A DNA stretch of 64,000 bases from Amycolatopsis albispora (GTDB lineage Bacteria; Actinomycetota; Actinomycetes; Mycobacteriales; Pseudonocardiaceae). The notes below the pieces were generated by a model. It was not told where the DNA came from. It was given only the letters and a program-made list of their open reading frames with translations, and did no database searches. Location of the stretch: positions 6,572,001-6,636,000 of the forward strand of contig NZ_CP015163.1 in assembly GCF_003312875.1 (NCBI RefSeq). Reading direction: 5' to 3'. The position numbers and the translations under genes were made by a program. This document shows positions 8,833-17,006 of the stretch, piece by piece. Each line of letters begins with the position of its first letter. Position 1 is the first letter of the stretch.

Positions 8833-11800
8833 ATGCAGACCTGGGCGAAGCGCGGAATCAAGACCGCGCTGGTCACGGGTGGTTTGCTGATGCTGGGTAC
8901 CGGCATCGCTTCTGCCGACGAGAACGTCAGTCCCGACAGCCCCGCCGGTCCGCTCGACGTGAACCTGAACCTCCCGGTTCAGATCGAGAAGAACGCGCTC
9001 GGCACCCCCGCCGGGCAGGTCAACCTCCCCGGGTACACCGGTGAGATCAGCACGAAGCCGGTCACCAAGCCGCTCAAGGGCGTGACCGACCCGCTGCAGA
9101 AGGCCGCCGCTCCCGCCTCGAAGGCGACCGCCCCGCTCGCGGGCGTGACGGACAAGGCCACCAGCGCGGTCTCTTCGGCTGCCGGAAAGACCGGTGCCTC
9201 GCGCACCGCGCAGGACGTCTCCGGGCTCGACATCGAGCAGACCGACGACGTCTTCAAGGGCAACAAGGTCGACCTCGACGTCACGGCGCCGATCCAGATC
9301 TGCGGCAACGCGATCGGGGTCATCGGCGACGCCGTGGTCGAGGACGCGAACTGCACGCAGTCGTACTCGAACAACGAGGACACCACCACCGACGGCAAGC
9401 ACTCCGGCCTGGCCGGGAACGTGGTCGCGCTGGACTGGGCGCTGCCCATCCAGATCGCCGGCAACGCCGGTGGCGTCGCGGGCGGCTCGGGCTACGCCTC
9501 GGGCACGGCCGAGCAGGAGGTGACCGAGACCGGCGACATCAGCACGGACGGCACCGGCTCCGGCGGCTCCGGCAACGTGGTCGCCCCGCAGTTCGCCACC
9601 CCGGTGCAGGTCACCGGCAACGCGGCCTCGTGGATCCTCGGCAACGCCTACAGCGAGTTCGACGCCGAGACCGAGGCCGAGTCGGGCGGCTGGATCCAGA
9701 CCAACGGTGACGGTGGCGCGGCCACCGGCAACGTGGTCGGCGTGCCGATCGCGCTCCCGGTCAAGTTCAACGGCAACGCCGCCGGCGCCTGGGGCTCCGA
9801 CGCCGACTCGGTGTCGCACTCCGAGGCCGACGCCACCGCCGGTGACACCACCCCCGGGCTCAACGACATCCCGGCCTACATCACCACCGAAGGCGACAAG
9901 GCGTTCCTGGCGGGGACCGTGGTCCAGCCGCAGGGCGCGCTCGTCGCCAACGTCGCGGGCAACGCGGCTTCCTGGATCGGCAACGCCACCACGGGCAACG
10001 CCCAGGGCGAGTACGCCGGCGCCGGTTCCTCGTCCAGCGAGGTCGAGGCCGGTGGCTTCTCCAGCACCACGGGCCAGGACGGCGCGGGCACCGGCAACAT
10101 CGTCGACCTGCCGGTCGCGGTCCCGGTCGAGGCCTTCGGCATCGGCGGCACCTACATCGGCAACGCGCACGCCGCGCACGACAACGAGACCTCGGCCACC
10201 GCGGGCGAGGGCACCTACACCACCGGCGACGGCTCGTTCCTGTCCGCCAACACGGTGACCGGGCAGCCCGCGCTGACCGGTGAGGTGTTCGGCATCGGCG
10301 GTTCGCACATCGGGAACGCCTCGGGCACCGCGACCGAGACCAAGACCGTGCAGTCCGGTGGCTACAACGGCAGCACCGGCAACGACAGCTCGGGCTCGGG
10401 CAACATCGTGCAGGTCCCGCTGGCCGTGCCCGCCGAGGTCTTCGGCATCGGCGGCTCGTACATCGGGCAGGGCGAGGGCACCGCGTCCGAGACCAAGGAG
10501 ATCACCGCCGGCGGCGGTGGCAACACCGACGACGACAACGGGTTCGGCAGCTCGAACCTGGTCGCCAGCCCGCTGGCCATCCCGGCGCAGGTCTTCGGCA
10601 TCGGCGCTTCGCACATCGGCCGCGGCACCGGTGAAGCCACCACCGACACGCAGGTCACCGCGGGCGACGACGTCAAGGCGACCGGCAACGAGGCCGGCGC
10701 TTCGGGCAACATCGGCTTCGTGCCGGTGGCGCTGCCGGTGCAGGCCCACGGCCTCGGCGCGTCCTTCATCGGGACCGGCTTCGGCACCAGCGAGAACCTG
10801 ACCGACGCGGTGGCCGGCGGCGACGCCACCACCGGCGGTGAGGACGGCGCGGTCGCCGGGAACATCGTGCAGGCGCCGTTCGCCGGTGCCGCCACCCTGT
10901 TCGGCTCCTCGGCCGGGCTGGCCGCGCTCGTCGGTGGCGACACCGCCGAGAACGACGTGGTCGCGGAAGCCGGCGGCGACTCGGTGACCAACGGCGACGG
11001 TGGCGGCCTGGCCGGCAACGTGGTCAGCGCGCAGGGCCTGCCCATCGCGCAGGTCTTCGGCAACGCGGTGGCCGCGGCCGCCAAGGCCACCGGCTCGGCG
11101 TCGAACACCACCGACGCCACCTCGGGCGGGGACATCACCACCTCGGGTGTCGACGGTGCCTTCTCCGGCAACATCCTGGACGTGCCGGCCGCCGCGGTCG
11201 CGCAGGTCTTCGGCAACGCGGTCGCGGCCGCCGGGGTGGCCGACGCCACCGCCGACAACGTGACCAGCGGCAAGGTCGGTGGCGACACCACCACCGCCGG
11301 CACCATGGACAGCCTGTCCGGCTTCGACGGCCAGGTCCCGGTCGGCGTGGTGGCGCAGATCTTCGACGTCCCGCTGGCCCTGCTGGGCGTGGCGAACGCC
11401 GAGGCCACCAACGCGACCGACATCATGGTCGACAACCAGGAGCCGCAGTTCAACCCGATCATCGACGGTTCGGAGCTGCCGCTCGACGCGGTCCCGTCGC
11501 TGAACTGGCCGTCGCTGCCCAGCGTGCCGGGCGTGCCGACCGGCCTCGGCCGTGACGGTGACGCGGGCCTGCCCACCGGTGGCCTGCCCACCGACGGGCT
11601 GCCCACCCCGGGTCTGCCGTCCCTGCCGGGTCTCCCGGGTCTGCCGGGTGCGGCGCAGCGCGCCGACGCCCCGCTGCCCTCCGCGCCGGGCGTGCCCGAC
11701 CTGGGCACGGTGACCGACCTGCCCTCGACCGGCACCCTGCCGATCGAGCTGTCGGGCCTGGACCTGGCCTCGGGCAACGTGCTCGGTGGCGGCGGCCTGC

Positions 11801-12021
11801 CGACCGACGCCCTGCTGGGTGGCGGCCTGCCGGTCGACCCGACCAACGGTGTGCTGCCGGCGGACGCGGTGCTCGGTGGCGGCCTGCCCGTCGACCCGGC
11901 CACCACGGTTCCGATGGACCCGCAGGAACTGCTGCCGACGGCCGACGTGCCCGCCATCGAGGAGGCCGGCGGCCCGCTGAACATCTTCCAGAAGTTCCTG
12001 TCGATCTTCAGCGGCAAGTGA
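8833..12021 (+). CDS. Giant secreted chaplin-like repeat protein (14 repeats)
   Basis: A 1062-aa secreted protein. ATG 8833 follows AAGGAG by 10-11 nt; the frame extends upstream but without a ribosome site. Signal peptide 1-28 is cleaved after ALA-type ASA. Residues about 144-870 form 14 tandem units of roughly 51 aa, each of the form G-N-V/I-V-x-x-P-x-A-x-P-V-x-x-x-G-N/I-A/G, then a polar Ser/Thr/Asp/Gly-rich stretch. Unit 1 keeps a cysteine pair (Cys157, Cys174) with the spacing and CGN context of Streptomyces chaplins; later units have no cysteine. The tail (about 890-1062) is a Pro/Gly/Leu-rich collagen-like region ending IFQKFLSIFSGK. An inner LPSTG lacks the membrane segment and charged tail needed for sortase. 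Chaplins are amyloid surface-active proteins; assembly here is inferred. Confidence 0.85.
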   Translation: MQTWAKRGIKTALVTGGLLMLGTGIASADENVSPDSPAGPLDVNLNLPVQIEKNALGTPAGQVNLPGYTGEISTKPVTKPLKGVTDPLQKAAAPASKATAPLAGVTDKATSAVSSAAGKTGASRTAQDVSGLDIEQTDDVFKGNKVDLDVTAPIQICGNAIGVIGDAVVEDANCTQSYSNNEDTTTDGKHSGLAGNVVALDWALPIQIAGNAGGVAGGSGYASGTAEQEVTETGDISTDGTGSGGSGNVVAPQFATPVQVTGNAASWILGNAYSEFDAETEAESGGWIQTNGDGGAATGNVVGVPIALPVKFNGNAAGAWGSDADSVSHSEADATAGDTTPGLNDIPAYITTEGDKAFLAGTVVQPQGALVANVAGNAASWIGNATTGNAQGEYAGAGSSSSEVEAGGFSSTTGQDGAGTGNIVDLPVAVPVEAFGIGGTYIGNAHAAHDNETSATAGEGTYTTGDGSFLSANTVTGQPALTGEVFGIGGSHIGNASGTATETKTVQSGGYNGSTGNDSSGSGNIVQVPLAVPAEVFGIGGSYIGQGEGTASETKEITAGGGGNTDDDNGFGSSNLVASPLAIPAQVFGIGASHIGRGTGEATTDTQVTAGDDVKATGNEAGASGNIGFVPVALPVQAHGLGASFIGTGFGTSENLTDAVAGGDATTGGEDGAVAGNIVQAPFAGAATLFGSSAGLAALVGGDTAENDVVAEAGGDSVTNGDGGGLAGNVVSAQGLPIAQVFGNAVAAAAKATGSASNTTDATSGGDITTSGVDGAFSGNILDVPAAAVAQVFGNAVAAAGVADATADNVTSGKVGGDTTTAGTMDSLSGFDGQVPVGVVAQIFDVPLALLGVANAEATNATDIMVDNQEPQFNPIIDGSELPLDAVPSLNWPSLPSVPGVPTGLGRDGDAGLPTGGLPTDGLPTPGLPSLPGLPGLPGAAQRADAPLPSAPGVPDLGTVTDLPSTGTLPIELSGLDLASGNVLGGGGLPTDALLGGGLPVDPTNGVLPADAVLGGGLPVDPATTVPMDPQELLPTADVPAIEEAGGPLNIFQKFLSIFSGK
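9262..11450 (+). repeat. 14 tandem chaplin-like coding repeats
   Basis: In-frame repeat array of about 153 bp per unit inside the 8833-12021 gene. Unit boundaries are best seen at the recurring GGCAAC-ATC/GTG-GTC (Gly-Asn-Ile/Val-Val) codons. Units 6-10 share a G-I-G-x-S/T-x-I-G core, and units 12-13 share V-F-G-N-A-V-A-A-A, showing two later rounds of local duplication. Divergent DNA sequence between units argues that the array is old and under protein-level selection. Confidence 0.85.
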
Positions 12022-12037
12022 GCTGACGCGTAACGAG

Positions 12038-12078
12038 AACCGGGCCCCGGAGCAGCCAGCTCCGGGGCCCGGTTTTTT
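12038..12078 (+). terminator. Rho-independent terminator after the chaplin-like gene
   Basis: Perfect 16-bp stem (12038-12053 with 12059-12074), 5-nt loop AGCCA, followed by a T6 run at 12073-12078. It starts 17 nt after the stop at 12021 and lies between convergent genes. Confidence 0.95.
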
Positions 12079-12084
12079 CGTGTG

Positions 12085-12864
12085 TCAGCCCAGTTGCACG
12101 GACCGCTTCGCCAGCCCGTACCAGAATCCGTCGATCACCGTCTTCGGCGCGTCACCGGCTTCGCCGCCCGCGCCGAGCGAGACGAACAGCGGCGCGAAGT
12201 GCTCGATCCGCGGGTGCGCCAGGCCGGGCGCGGGTGCCTTGTGCGTGAAGTCGAGGATCGCGTCCACGTCGTTCTTTTCCAGCGCCCGCGCGCCCCAGTC
12301 GTCGAATTCGGCGGACCAGGCCGGCGGCTCGTGGTCGGCACCGCGGTGCATGCTCATCCCGCTCAGGTTGTGCGTGAAGAAGCCGCTGCCGATGATCAGC
12401 ACGCCTTCGTCACGCAGCGGCGCCAGCTTCCTGCCGAGGTCGAACAGTTGCTCCGGGTCGAGCGAGGGCATGGAGATCTGGAGCACCGGCACGTCGGCGT
12501 CGGGGAACATCTCCACGAGCGGCACGTACGCGCCGTGGTCGAGCCCGCGGGCCGGGTCGTCGTGCACCGGGGTTTCCGCCGAGCGCAGCAGTTTCCGCAC
12601 CTTCTCGGCCAAGGCTGGAGCACCGGGCGCCCGGTATTCGACCTGGTAGTAGCGGTCGGGGAAGCCCCAGAAGTCGTAGATCAGCGGGACCGTGGTGGTC
12701 GCGCCGATGGTCAGCGGCGCCTCCTCCCAGTGCGCCGACACGATCAGGATCGCGGCCGGCTTCGCCAGTCCGGCCGACCAGTCGGCGAGCTGACGGCTCC
12801 AGGTCGCGTCGTCGGCGAGCGGGGGCGCGCCGTGGCTGAGGTAGAGCACGGGGGCGGCGGTCAT
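12085..12864 (-). CDS. Class III extradiol ring-cleavage dioxygenase, DODA/LigB type
   Basis: A 259-aa protein of the 4,5-DOPA dioxygenase-like family (LigB superfamily), non-haem Fe(II)/Zn enzymes acting on catechol-type aromatics. Visible metal or active-site histidines: His11 in YLSHGAPP, the His in VSAHWEE (about 45), the His in GLDHGAYVPL (about 109) and a later His in FFTHNL. Length is typical. ATG 12864 has CAGGAG 5 nt upstream. It is divergent from a PadR regulator, with a palindromic operator between the two starts, so it is probably induced by a phenolic ligand. Substrate unknown; the bacterial relatives are often of unproven activity. Confidence 0.88.
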   Translation of the reverse strand: MTAAPVLYLSHGAPPLADDATWSRQLADWSAGLAKPAAILIVSAHWEEAPLTIGATTTVPLIYDFWGFPDRYYQVEYRAPGAPALAEKVRKLLRSAETPVHDDPARGLDHGAYVPLVEMFPDADVPVLQISMPSLDPEQLFDLGRKLAPLRDEGVLIIGSGFFTHNLSGMSMHRGADHEPPAWSAEFDDWGARALEKNDVDAILDFTHKAPAPGLAHPRIEHFAPLFVSLGAGGEAGDAPKTVIDGFWYGLAKRSVQLG

Positions 12865-12886
12865 GCTGGCTCCTGGAGACTGCTGC

Positions 12887-12904
12887 TAGTTGAAAATTCA
12901 ACTA
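12887..12904. promoter_or_regulatory. Palindromic operator between dioxygenase and PadR genes
   Basis: TAGTTGAA-AA-TTCAACTA: perfect 8-bp arms with a 2-bp centre, 22 nt from the dioxygenase ATG. It is AT-rich in very GC-rich surroundings. Likely bound by the divergently encoded PadR regulator (inference from position). Confidence 0.75.
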
Positions 12905-12985
12905 TACGCCCCGGCCGGGTCGGCGGCCATGCGGTGGCCGGAGCCGGGCCTTTACGCTGGGGCGGATCACCAGGTGGGAGGGTTC

Positions 12986-13573
12986 ATGTCGGCGACGCGG
13001 CTGCTGGTGCTCGGCGCGGTCCGCGGCTTCGGCCGGGCCCACGGTTACCTGGTCCGCACCGAACTGCTGACCTGGGGCGCCGACGAATGGGCCAACGTCA
13101 AATGGGGCTCGCTCTACCACGCGCTGCGGCAACTGGCGAAGGACGGGCTGCTGCGCGCGATCGACGTCCCGGACTCGGGTGGCCGGGTCGACTACGAGCT
13201 GACCGAAGCCGGTGACGAGGAGTTCTTCCGGCTGCTCCGCACCGCGCTGGTCCGGCCAGAACTCCGGCCGGACATGCTCACCGCCGGCCTCGCCCTGCTG
13301 CCCGCGCTGTCCAGGGCCGAGGCGATCGAACTGCTGGAAAAACGGCTGCACGCACTGGAAAGCGGGCGCGCGGACATCATCGAGCAGACCAGCGCGTGGA
13401 CCGATCCCGGACACGTGCAGGAGCTGTTCGACCTGTGGGTGCACAACACGAGCAGCGGTGCCGACTGGACGCGCGGGCTGATCGAGCGGCTGAAGGCGGG
13501 CGCGCACACGATGGCCGGTGAGGACCCCGCCGGGTTCGGCATGCCGGGCACCTGGACTCCGACCCAGGTCTGA
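12986..13573 (+). CDS. PadR-family transcriptional regulator
   Basis: A 195-aa regulator. ATG 12986 is chosen because GGGAGG lies 4 nt upstream; the longer frame to 12890 runs through the operator. N-terminal winged HTH (about 1-85): RLLVLGAVRGFGRAHGY, then W-G-S-L-Y-H-A-L-R-Q-L as the recognition helix and a DYELTEAGDEEF wing typical of PadR. The C-terminal helical dimerisation part (about 95-170) contains the extended PadR/Vir coiled helices, including ALESGRADI. It is divergent from the ring-cleavage dioxygenase and probably represses both through the 12887-12904 palindrome. Confidence 0.88.
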   Translation: MSATRLLVLGAVRGFGRAHGYLVRTELLTWGADEWANVKWGSLYHALRQLAKDGLLRAIDVPDSGGRVDYELTEAGDEEFFRLLRTALVRPELRPDMLTAGLALLPALSRAEAIELLEKRLHALESGRADIIEQTSAWTDPGHVQELFDLWVHNTSSGADWTRGLIERLKAGAHTMAGEDPAGFGMPGTWTPTQV

Positions 13574-13624
13574 GCTACCGCGGTCCGATGTGGACGGCGG
13601 CGTGGTGCCGCAGAGTCCCCGGGC

Positions 13625-14308
13625 ATGAGAAACCTGTTGCCCGGGGCCATTTCCCTGCTGCTGGCGCCACCGCTGCTGCTCGCCGGGGTGCTGCTTCGCC
13701 TGCCGCACGACCTGTTCTTCCCGGCCCAGCTCGAGGCGTCCGCGCAGGCGCCGGAGCGGATGTTCGCCGCGTACAGCTGCTTTCTGCTCGGCACGGTGTT
13801 GCTGTGGCCGGGAATCCTGCTGCTGGCCCGTCGCGTCGGCGGTGGATTCGGGCGCTGGGGCGGGATTCTGGTGGTGTGCGGGCTGTTCGCGCGCACCTTC
13901 CACGCCGGGATCGACCACCTGGCGTTCCAGCTGGTGCGGGTACTGGGCGTGGAAGGGGCGACCGAGGTGATCGCGGATTCGTACGGCGCCTACCACGTGA
14001 TGCGGGTGTTCACCGTGCCCGTGTTGTCCGGCTGGGTGGTGCTGGCGATCGGCGCGTGGCGGTCGCGGGCGCTGGGCCGGGCCGGCGCGGTGGCGCTCGG
14101 ATCGATGACCGCGATGCCGGTCGGTGTGCTGAAGGGCACCGAATGGCTTTCGGTGCTCGCCGCGGTGGGACTGTGCGTGGCGCTGGTGCCGTTCGGGGTG
14201 CGCGTGTTGCGCGAACGCCCGTGGCCAGCCGCTCCGGTGGTGGTGCGGTGGAGCGCGATCGGCGTGGCCACGGTCGCCGCGATGTACTTCCTCGGTCAGG
14301 CGGGCTGA
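13625..14308 (+). CDS. Six- or seven-pass integral membrane protein, unknown
   Basis: A 227-aa hydrophobic protein with about six to seven membrane segments (for example residues 5-25, 48-68, 75-95, 128-148, 155-172 and 205-222). No transporter or enzyme signature is recognised. There is no clear ribosome-binding site before the ATG, so the start is tentative. It lies 51 nt after the padR stop in the same direction and overlaps the converging VOC gene by 13 nt at the 3' ends. Family not recognised. Confidence 0.65.
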   Translation: MRNLLPGAISLLLAPPLLLAGVLLRLPHDLFFPAQLEASAQAPERMFAAYSCFLLGTVLLWPGILLLARRVGGGFGRWGGILVVCGLFARTFHAGIDHLAFQLVRVLGVEGATEVIADSYGAYHVMRVFTVPVLSGWVVLAIGAWRSRALGRAGAVALGSMTAMPVGVLKGTEWLSVLAAVGLCVALVPFGVRVLRERPWPAAPVVVRWSAIGVATVAAMYFLGQAG

Positions 14309-14712
14309 TCGGTCCAGATCCCGGGGTAGGTGCCGAAGGTCCACTCGTAGCCCTCGGGATCGAGCACCCGGAACCGGTAGGTGCCCCACTCGGTGGCCTC
14401 CGGCGGCCAGATCACCCGCGCGCCGGCGGCGGTTGCCTTGGCGTACAAGGCATCCACCTCCTCGTTGGTGCCCATCCGGATGCAGAGGCCGTGGCCGACG
14501 GTCTCCCCTTTCACCGCGGCGCGGTCATAACCGGCTTCGTCGGTGAAGAGGCTGAAGCTGACACCGGGGCCGAACCGCAGCTCCGCGTGCGCGAGGCCGC
14601 CCTTGTCGTCGGGATAGGCCACCGTCCGCTCGAAGCCGAAGGCGCGTTCGAACCAGTCCAGCGCGGCCGGTGCGTCGCGATAACCGAAGTAAGCGTGGAG
14701 GGTGTTGGTCAT
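14296..14712 (-). CDS. VOC-superfamily protein (glyoxalase/bleomycin-resistance fold)
   Basis: A 138-aa single-module VOC protein. Start ATG 14712, overlapping by 4 nt (ATGA) the stop of a truncated upstream frame. The pattern is typical: AYFGYRDAPAALDWFERAFGF at the start (residues 4-23, two beta-alpha units), a central AELRFGPGVSFSLF strand pair, and a C-terminal FRVLDPEGYEWTFG with the conserved Asp-Pro-(Glu/Asp)-Gly. Such proteins bind a metal or sequester ligands; this subgroup (YD repeats with GT-Y-R-F) is like PhnB-type proteins. Substrate unknown. Confidence 0.85.
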   Translation of the reverse strand: MTNTLHAYFGYRDAPAALDWFERAFGFERTVAYPDDKGGLAHAELRFGPGVSFSLFTDEAGYDRAAVKGETVGHGLCIRMGTNEEVDALYAKATAAGARVIWPPEATEWGTYRFRVLDPEGYEWTFGTYPGIWTDQPA

Positions 14713-14975
14713 GACCGCAGTCCACCAGTGAACGCGGTCCATTTCGTTCCGCGTTCAACCCCGGGTTGGCGCCGGGCGGCGAGCGTCCAGAGTCCGGGAG
14801 CCGACTCGATGGCGGTGTCCTCCGGCGGCGGAAGCGGCGCTTCGCGGAACGGGAAGCCGGTGAGATCGCCGTCGGCGATGGCGCCGCACGAGGATAGCCA
14901 GCGCGGGAAGTCGTGGAACTCCGGCACGTCAACCAGCCGGAGCGCGATCGCCGCGGAGGTGACCTCGTCGACCGC
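14709..14975 (-). pseudogene. C-terminal remnant of a truncated gene
   Basis: About 88 in-frame codons of high-GC, protein-like sequence (FHDFPRWLSSCGAIADGDL and LWTLAARRQPG are well-formed) end in a TGA that overlaps the VOC gene start as ATGA. That coupling is what a genuine operon partner would show. Upstream, the frame runs directly into the lower-GC CD-NTase gene and no start codon with a ribosome site is present, so the 5' part appears lost. Family not recognised. It may mark the left edge of an inserted defence cassette. Confidence 0.4.
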
Positions 14976-14976
14976 T

Positions 14977-16269
14977 CTAAGCGGCGTTAGTGCAGATCGG
15001 CACGTCGATGACGTCCCGTGCGACCACGATCCCGTCCTTGATGATGTAGCACTCGACGACGTGCTTACCACGGAAGCTGGTCCGCTCGTGTCGAGCGTTG
15101 CCGGCACGATTGGGCGATATGATCTCCCCGCGGATGTTGTTCCGACGCTCGGCCTCGTTTCCGCAGTTCAGCACCTTCCACTTCACGTCATACGGGTACG
15201 AGACGCTGCACTCGGTGATGGTGAAGTCGAGCTCCTTGTTCGGGAGCAGCAGGGTCTTGTTCTTGAGCATCTCCCGGAGTGACGCTGTTCGCCATCCGTT
15301 CTGCGTGACATTGCAGTCGATCGCGAGCGACTCGCTGACGTTGATGGGGTACCGGCTCTCGATGAACTCCTCGGTGTCCTTGAACGAGCGGGCGGACTCG
15401 GTGACCTCCAGCGGAACCGCTGACCCGAATACCTCTCGCCATTTCTTGTTCGCGGAAGCCTTGCCCTCTTTGGCGATGGCCTCGATGCAGAGGTTGTACG
15501 CCTTCTCCGCCTTCGGCTGGAACCGCTTCTTCACGTTTACCCGCTGGTTGCTGCCCAGCGCGAGGTAGTAGTCCTTGTTCGGCTCGCTCATGAGGAACTC
15601 GAAGAAGTCCCTGACCATGAAGTCGAACCAGAGACTCCCCTTGTCGTCATACTCGGACGTGGCCGAGAAGAACCGGTAGACGAGCGTGTCGATGAGCAGG
15701 CCACCAATCACTACGCCGTTCGTGTCCTTCCACGCTCGGGCCATCCGAGCGAGGTGGCGCATGTTCGTCGATGTACGGTCGTTGCAGTCCTTCGTCGCAG
15801 CGATCTCCTCGCGCGGCTTAGTGACCTTCCAGCCCTCGGCCTTCGTGTCGGGGTAGTCGAAGCTGCCATCGCTGTTCTCGAAGGCCGGCTGCACCTCAAA
15901 CTTGAATTTGTTGCTTGTGAACTGCACACGCACGACGCACTGGTCGACGCGTATGTCGGTGTTCGGGTACCGCGCGGTCAGATCGTCCCGAACACGGTTG
16001 AGCATCCTCCGCGGTCCCGTCTCGGTGCTGTAGCTCGAGCGGAGGCTGGCTGGGAGGATGTAGATCATGTCCAGGTCTGAGACGCCGCGGATCGCAGTGT
16101 GTCGGCCGTAGGAGCCGACCATCACCCGATTCGCCGTGGAGCCCTCGACCGACCGGAAGTCCTTGTTCAACGCCTTCGTGATCTCGCCGCGGCGTGCGGC
16201 GACGGTGGTGCTAGCGTCGCCGACCTTCAGGTTCTCGAGCAGGGCATCAAAAATCTTGTCCACCTTCAT
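14977..16269 (-). CDS. CD-NTase (CBASS-type cyclic oligonucleotide synthase) with C-terminal sensor domain
   Basis: A 430-aa nucleotidyltransferase of the SMODS/OAS-like CD-NTase group. The active-site motif is G52-S53 ... D65-L-D67 (VGSYGRHTAIRGVSDLD), with the third acidic position as E125 in FKFEVQPAF, resembling the OAS motif but with Glu for Asp. Residues 170-290 are the helical OAS-C-like lobe; about 340-428 is a beta-rich AGS-C-type sensor domain. On phage infection such enzymes make cyclic di- or trinucleotides that trigger an effector. ATG 16269 overlaps the SLATT gene stop by 4 nt. GC content is visibly lower and lysine/asparagine content higher than in neighbours, indicating transfer. 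Product nucleotide unknown. Confidence 0.88.
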   Translation of the reverse strand: MKVDKIFDALLENLKVGDASTTVAARRGEITKALNKDFRSVEGSTANRVMVGSYGRHTAIRGVSDLDMIYILPASLRSSYSTETGPRRMLNRVRDDLTARYPNTDIRVDQCVVRVQFTSNKFKFEVQPAFENSDGSFDYPDTKAEGWKVTKPREEIAATKDCNDRTSTNMRHLARMARAWKDTNGVVIGGLLIDTLVYRFFSATSEYDDKGSLWFDFMVRDFFEFLMSEPNKDYYLALGSNQRVNVKKRFQPKAEKAYNLCIEAIAKEGKASANKKWREVFGSAVPLEVTESARSFKDTEEFIESRYPINVSESLAIDCNVTQNGWRTASLREMLKNKTLLLPNKELDFTITECSVSYPYDVKWKVLNCGNEAERRNNIRGEIISPNRAGNARHERTSFRGKHVVECYIIKDGIVVARDVIDVPICTNAA

Positions 16270-16862
16270 CGTCCGGCCTCACCTTCATTGAGACGAAGCG
16301 CCTCTGGGAGGAACAGGTCGAGCTCGCGGGAGGTGAAGGTCAGCTCCTCGTTGTTCTTGAGCCCGACCTGCGCTCGTCCGTAAGCTTTTGACGTGGTCCG
16401 GGGCGCGTCGGCGTAAGCCGCACGTGTGGCTTCTTGGAGTCCGTCCCGGCGCAAACGAGCATCCGCAGGCACCGTCGCGCCGGACATCAGGTCGGCGATC
16501 AGCGACAGGTACGATTCGCGCACGTCCCACAGCCGCGAGGCGATTTTGCGGTGGGCTTCAGACTCCTCGCTGAACTTGAAGCTCTTGGAGGCGAGGCTCA
16601 GCGTGCTGACGACGAGGGCGATGAACGAGGTCGCGAGGCTGGTCAGGACCTGGTTGCCCAGCATGCCGAGCACGGACGCGAGGAACGTACCGGTGCTGAC
16701 AGCCGTGAAAGCAACCAGCACACCCTGTTGCCACCTGTATCGCCCGAAGCAGATGTCCGCTTGTTTCTCGTGGGTCTTGTGGCTGTAGACCACCCGGCCG
16801 AACGCCTCGCGGACCTGCGCGAGCAGGTACTCCTCTCCCTCTACCTTAACTGCGGGCTCCAT
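16266..16862 (-). CDS. SLATT-domain two-transmembrane CBASS effector
   Basis: A 198-aa membrane protein. ATG 16862 is chosen for the GGGGAGAAG ribosome site 6 nt upstream; the longer frame lacks one. A charged helix (10-45) with FGRVVYSHKTHEKQAD leads into two adjacent membrane helices (about 46-66 and 71-91), then a cytoplasmic helical part ending in residues 180-198. This helix-2TM-helix layout is that of SLATT domains, predicted pore-forming effectors fused or linked to SMODS nucleotidyltransferases. Coupled to the CD-NTase by ATGA, it would depolarise or permeabilise the membrane when bound by the cyclic nucleotide. Pore activity is inferred from the family. Confidence 0.85.
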   Translation of the reverse strand: MEPAVKVEGEEYLLAQVREAFGRVVYSHKTHEKQADICFGRYRWQQGVLVAFTAVSTGTFLASVLGMLGNQVLTSLATSFIALVVSTLSLASKSFKFSEESEAHRKIASRLWDVRESYLSLIADLMSGATVPADARLRRDGLQEATRAAYADAPRTTSKAYGRAQVGLKNNEELTFTSRELDLFLPEALRLNEGEAGR

Positions 16863-17006
16863 CGCCACTTCTCCCCGCTGAGTACTCGACCAAGAGGTGC
16901 ACCCAAGGTCGGTTCCTCCCAGGCTGTAGACCTGCGGAAGAGCGACGGTCACTGGACGTTCGCTGCACTCGGGTTTTCAGCATGGCTGGGACCATGGGCG
17001 TCGCGC

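Noticed and set aside
8830..10749. Long minus-strand open frame opposite the chaplin-like gene
   Set aside because: Composition is Arg/Gly/Val-rich shadow of the repeat gene; no ribosome site and no family motif.
9262..11450. CRISPR-like periodic repeats
   Set aside because: Repeats are in frame, diverged and about 153 bp; they are protein units, not short identical repeats with spacers.
11700..12020. Sortase anchor in the chaplin-like protein
   Set aside because: LPSTG is followed by 90 more residues without a membrane helix and basic end.
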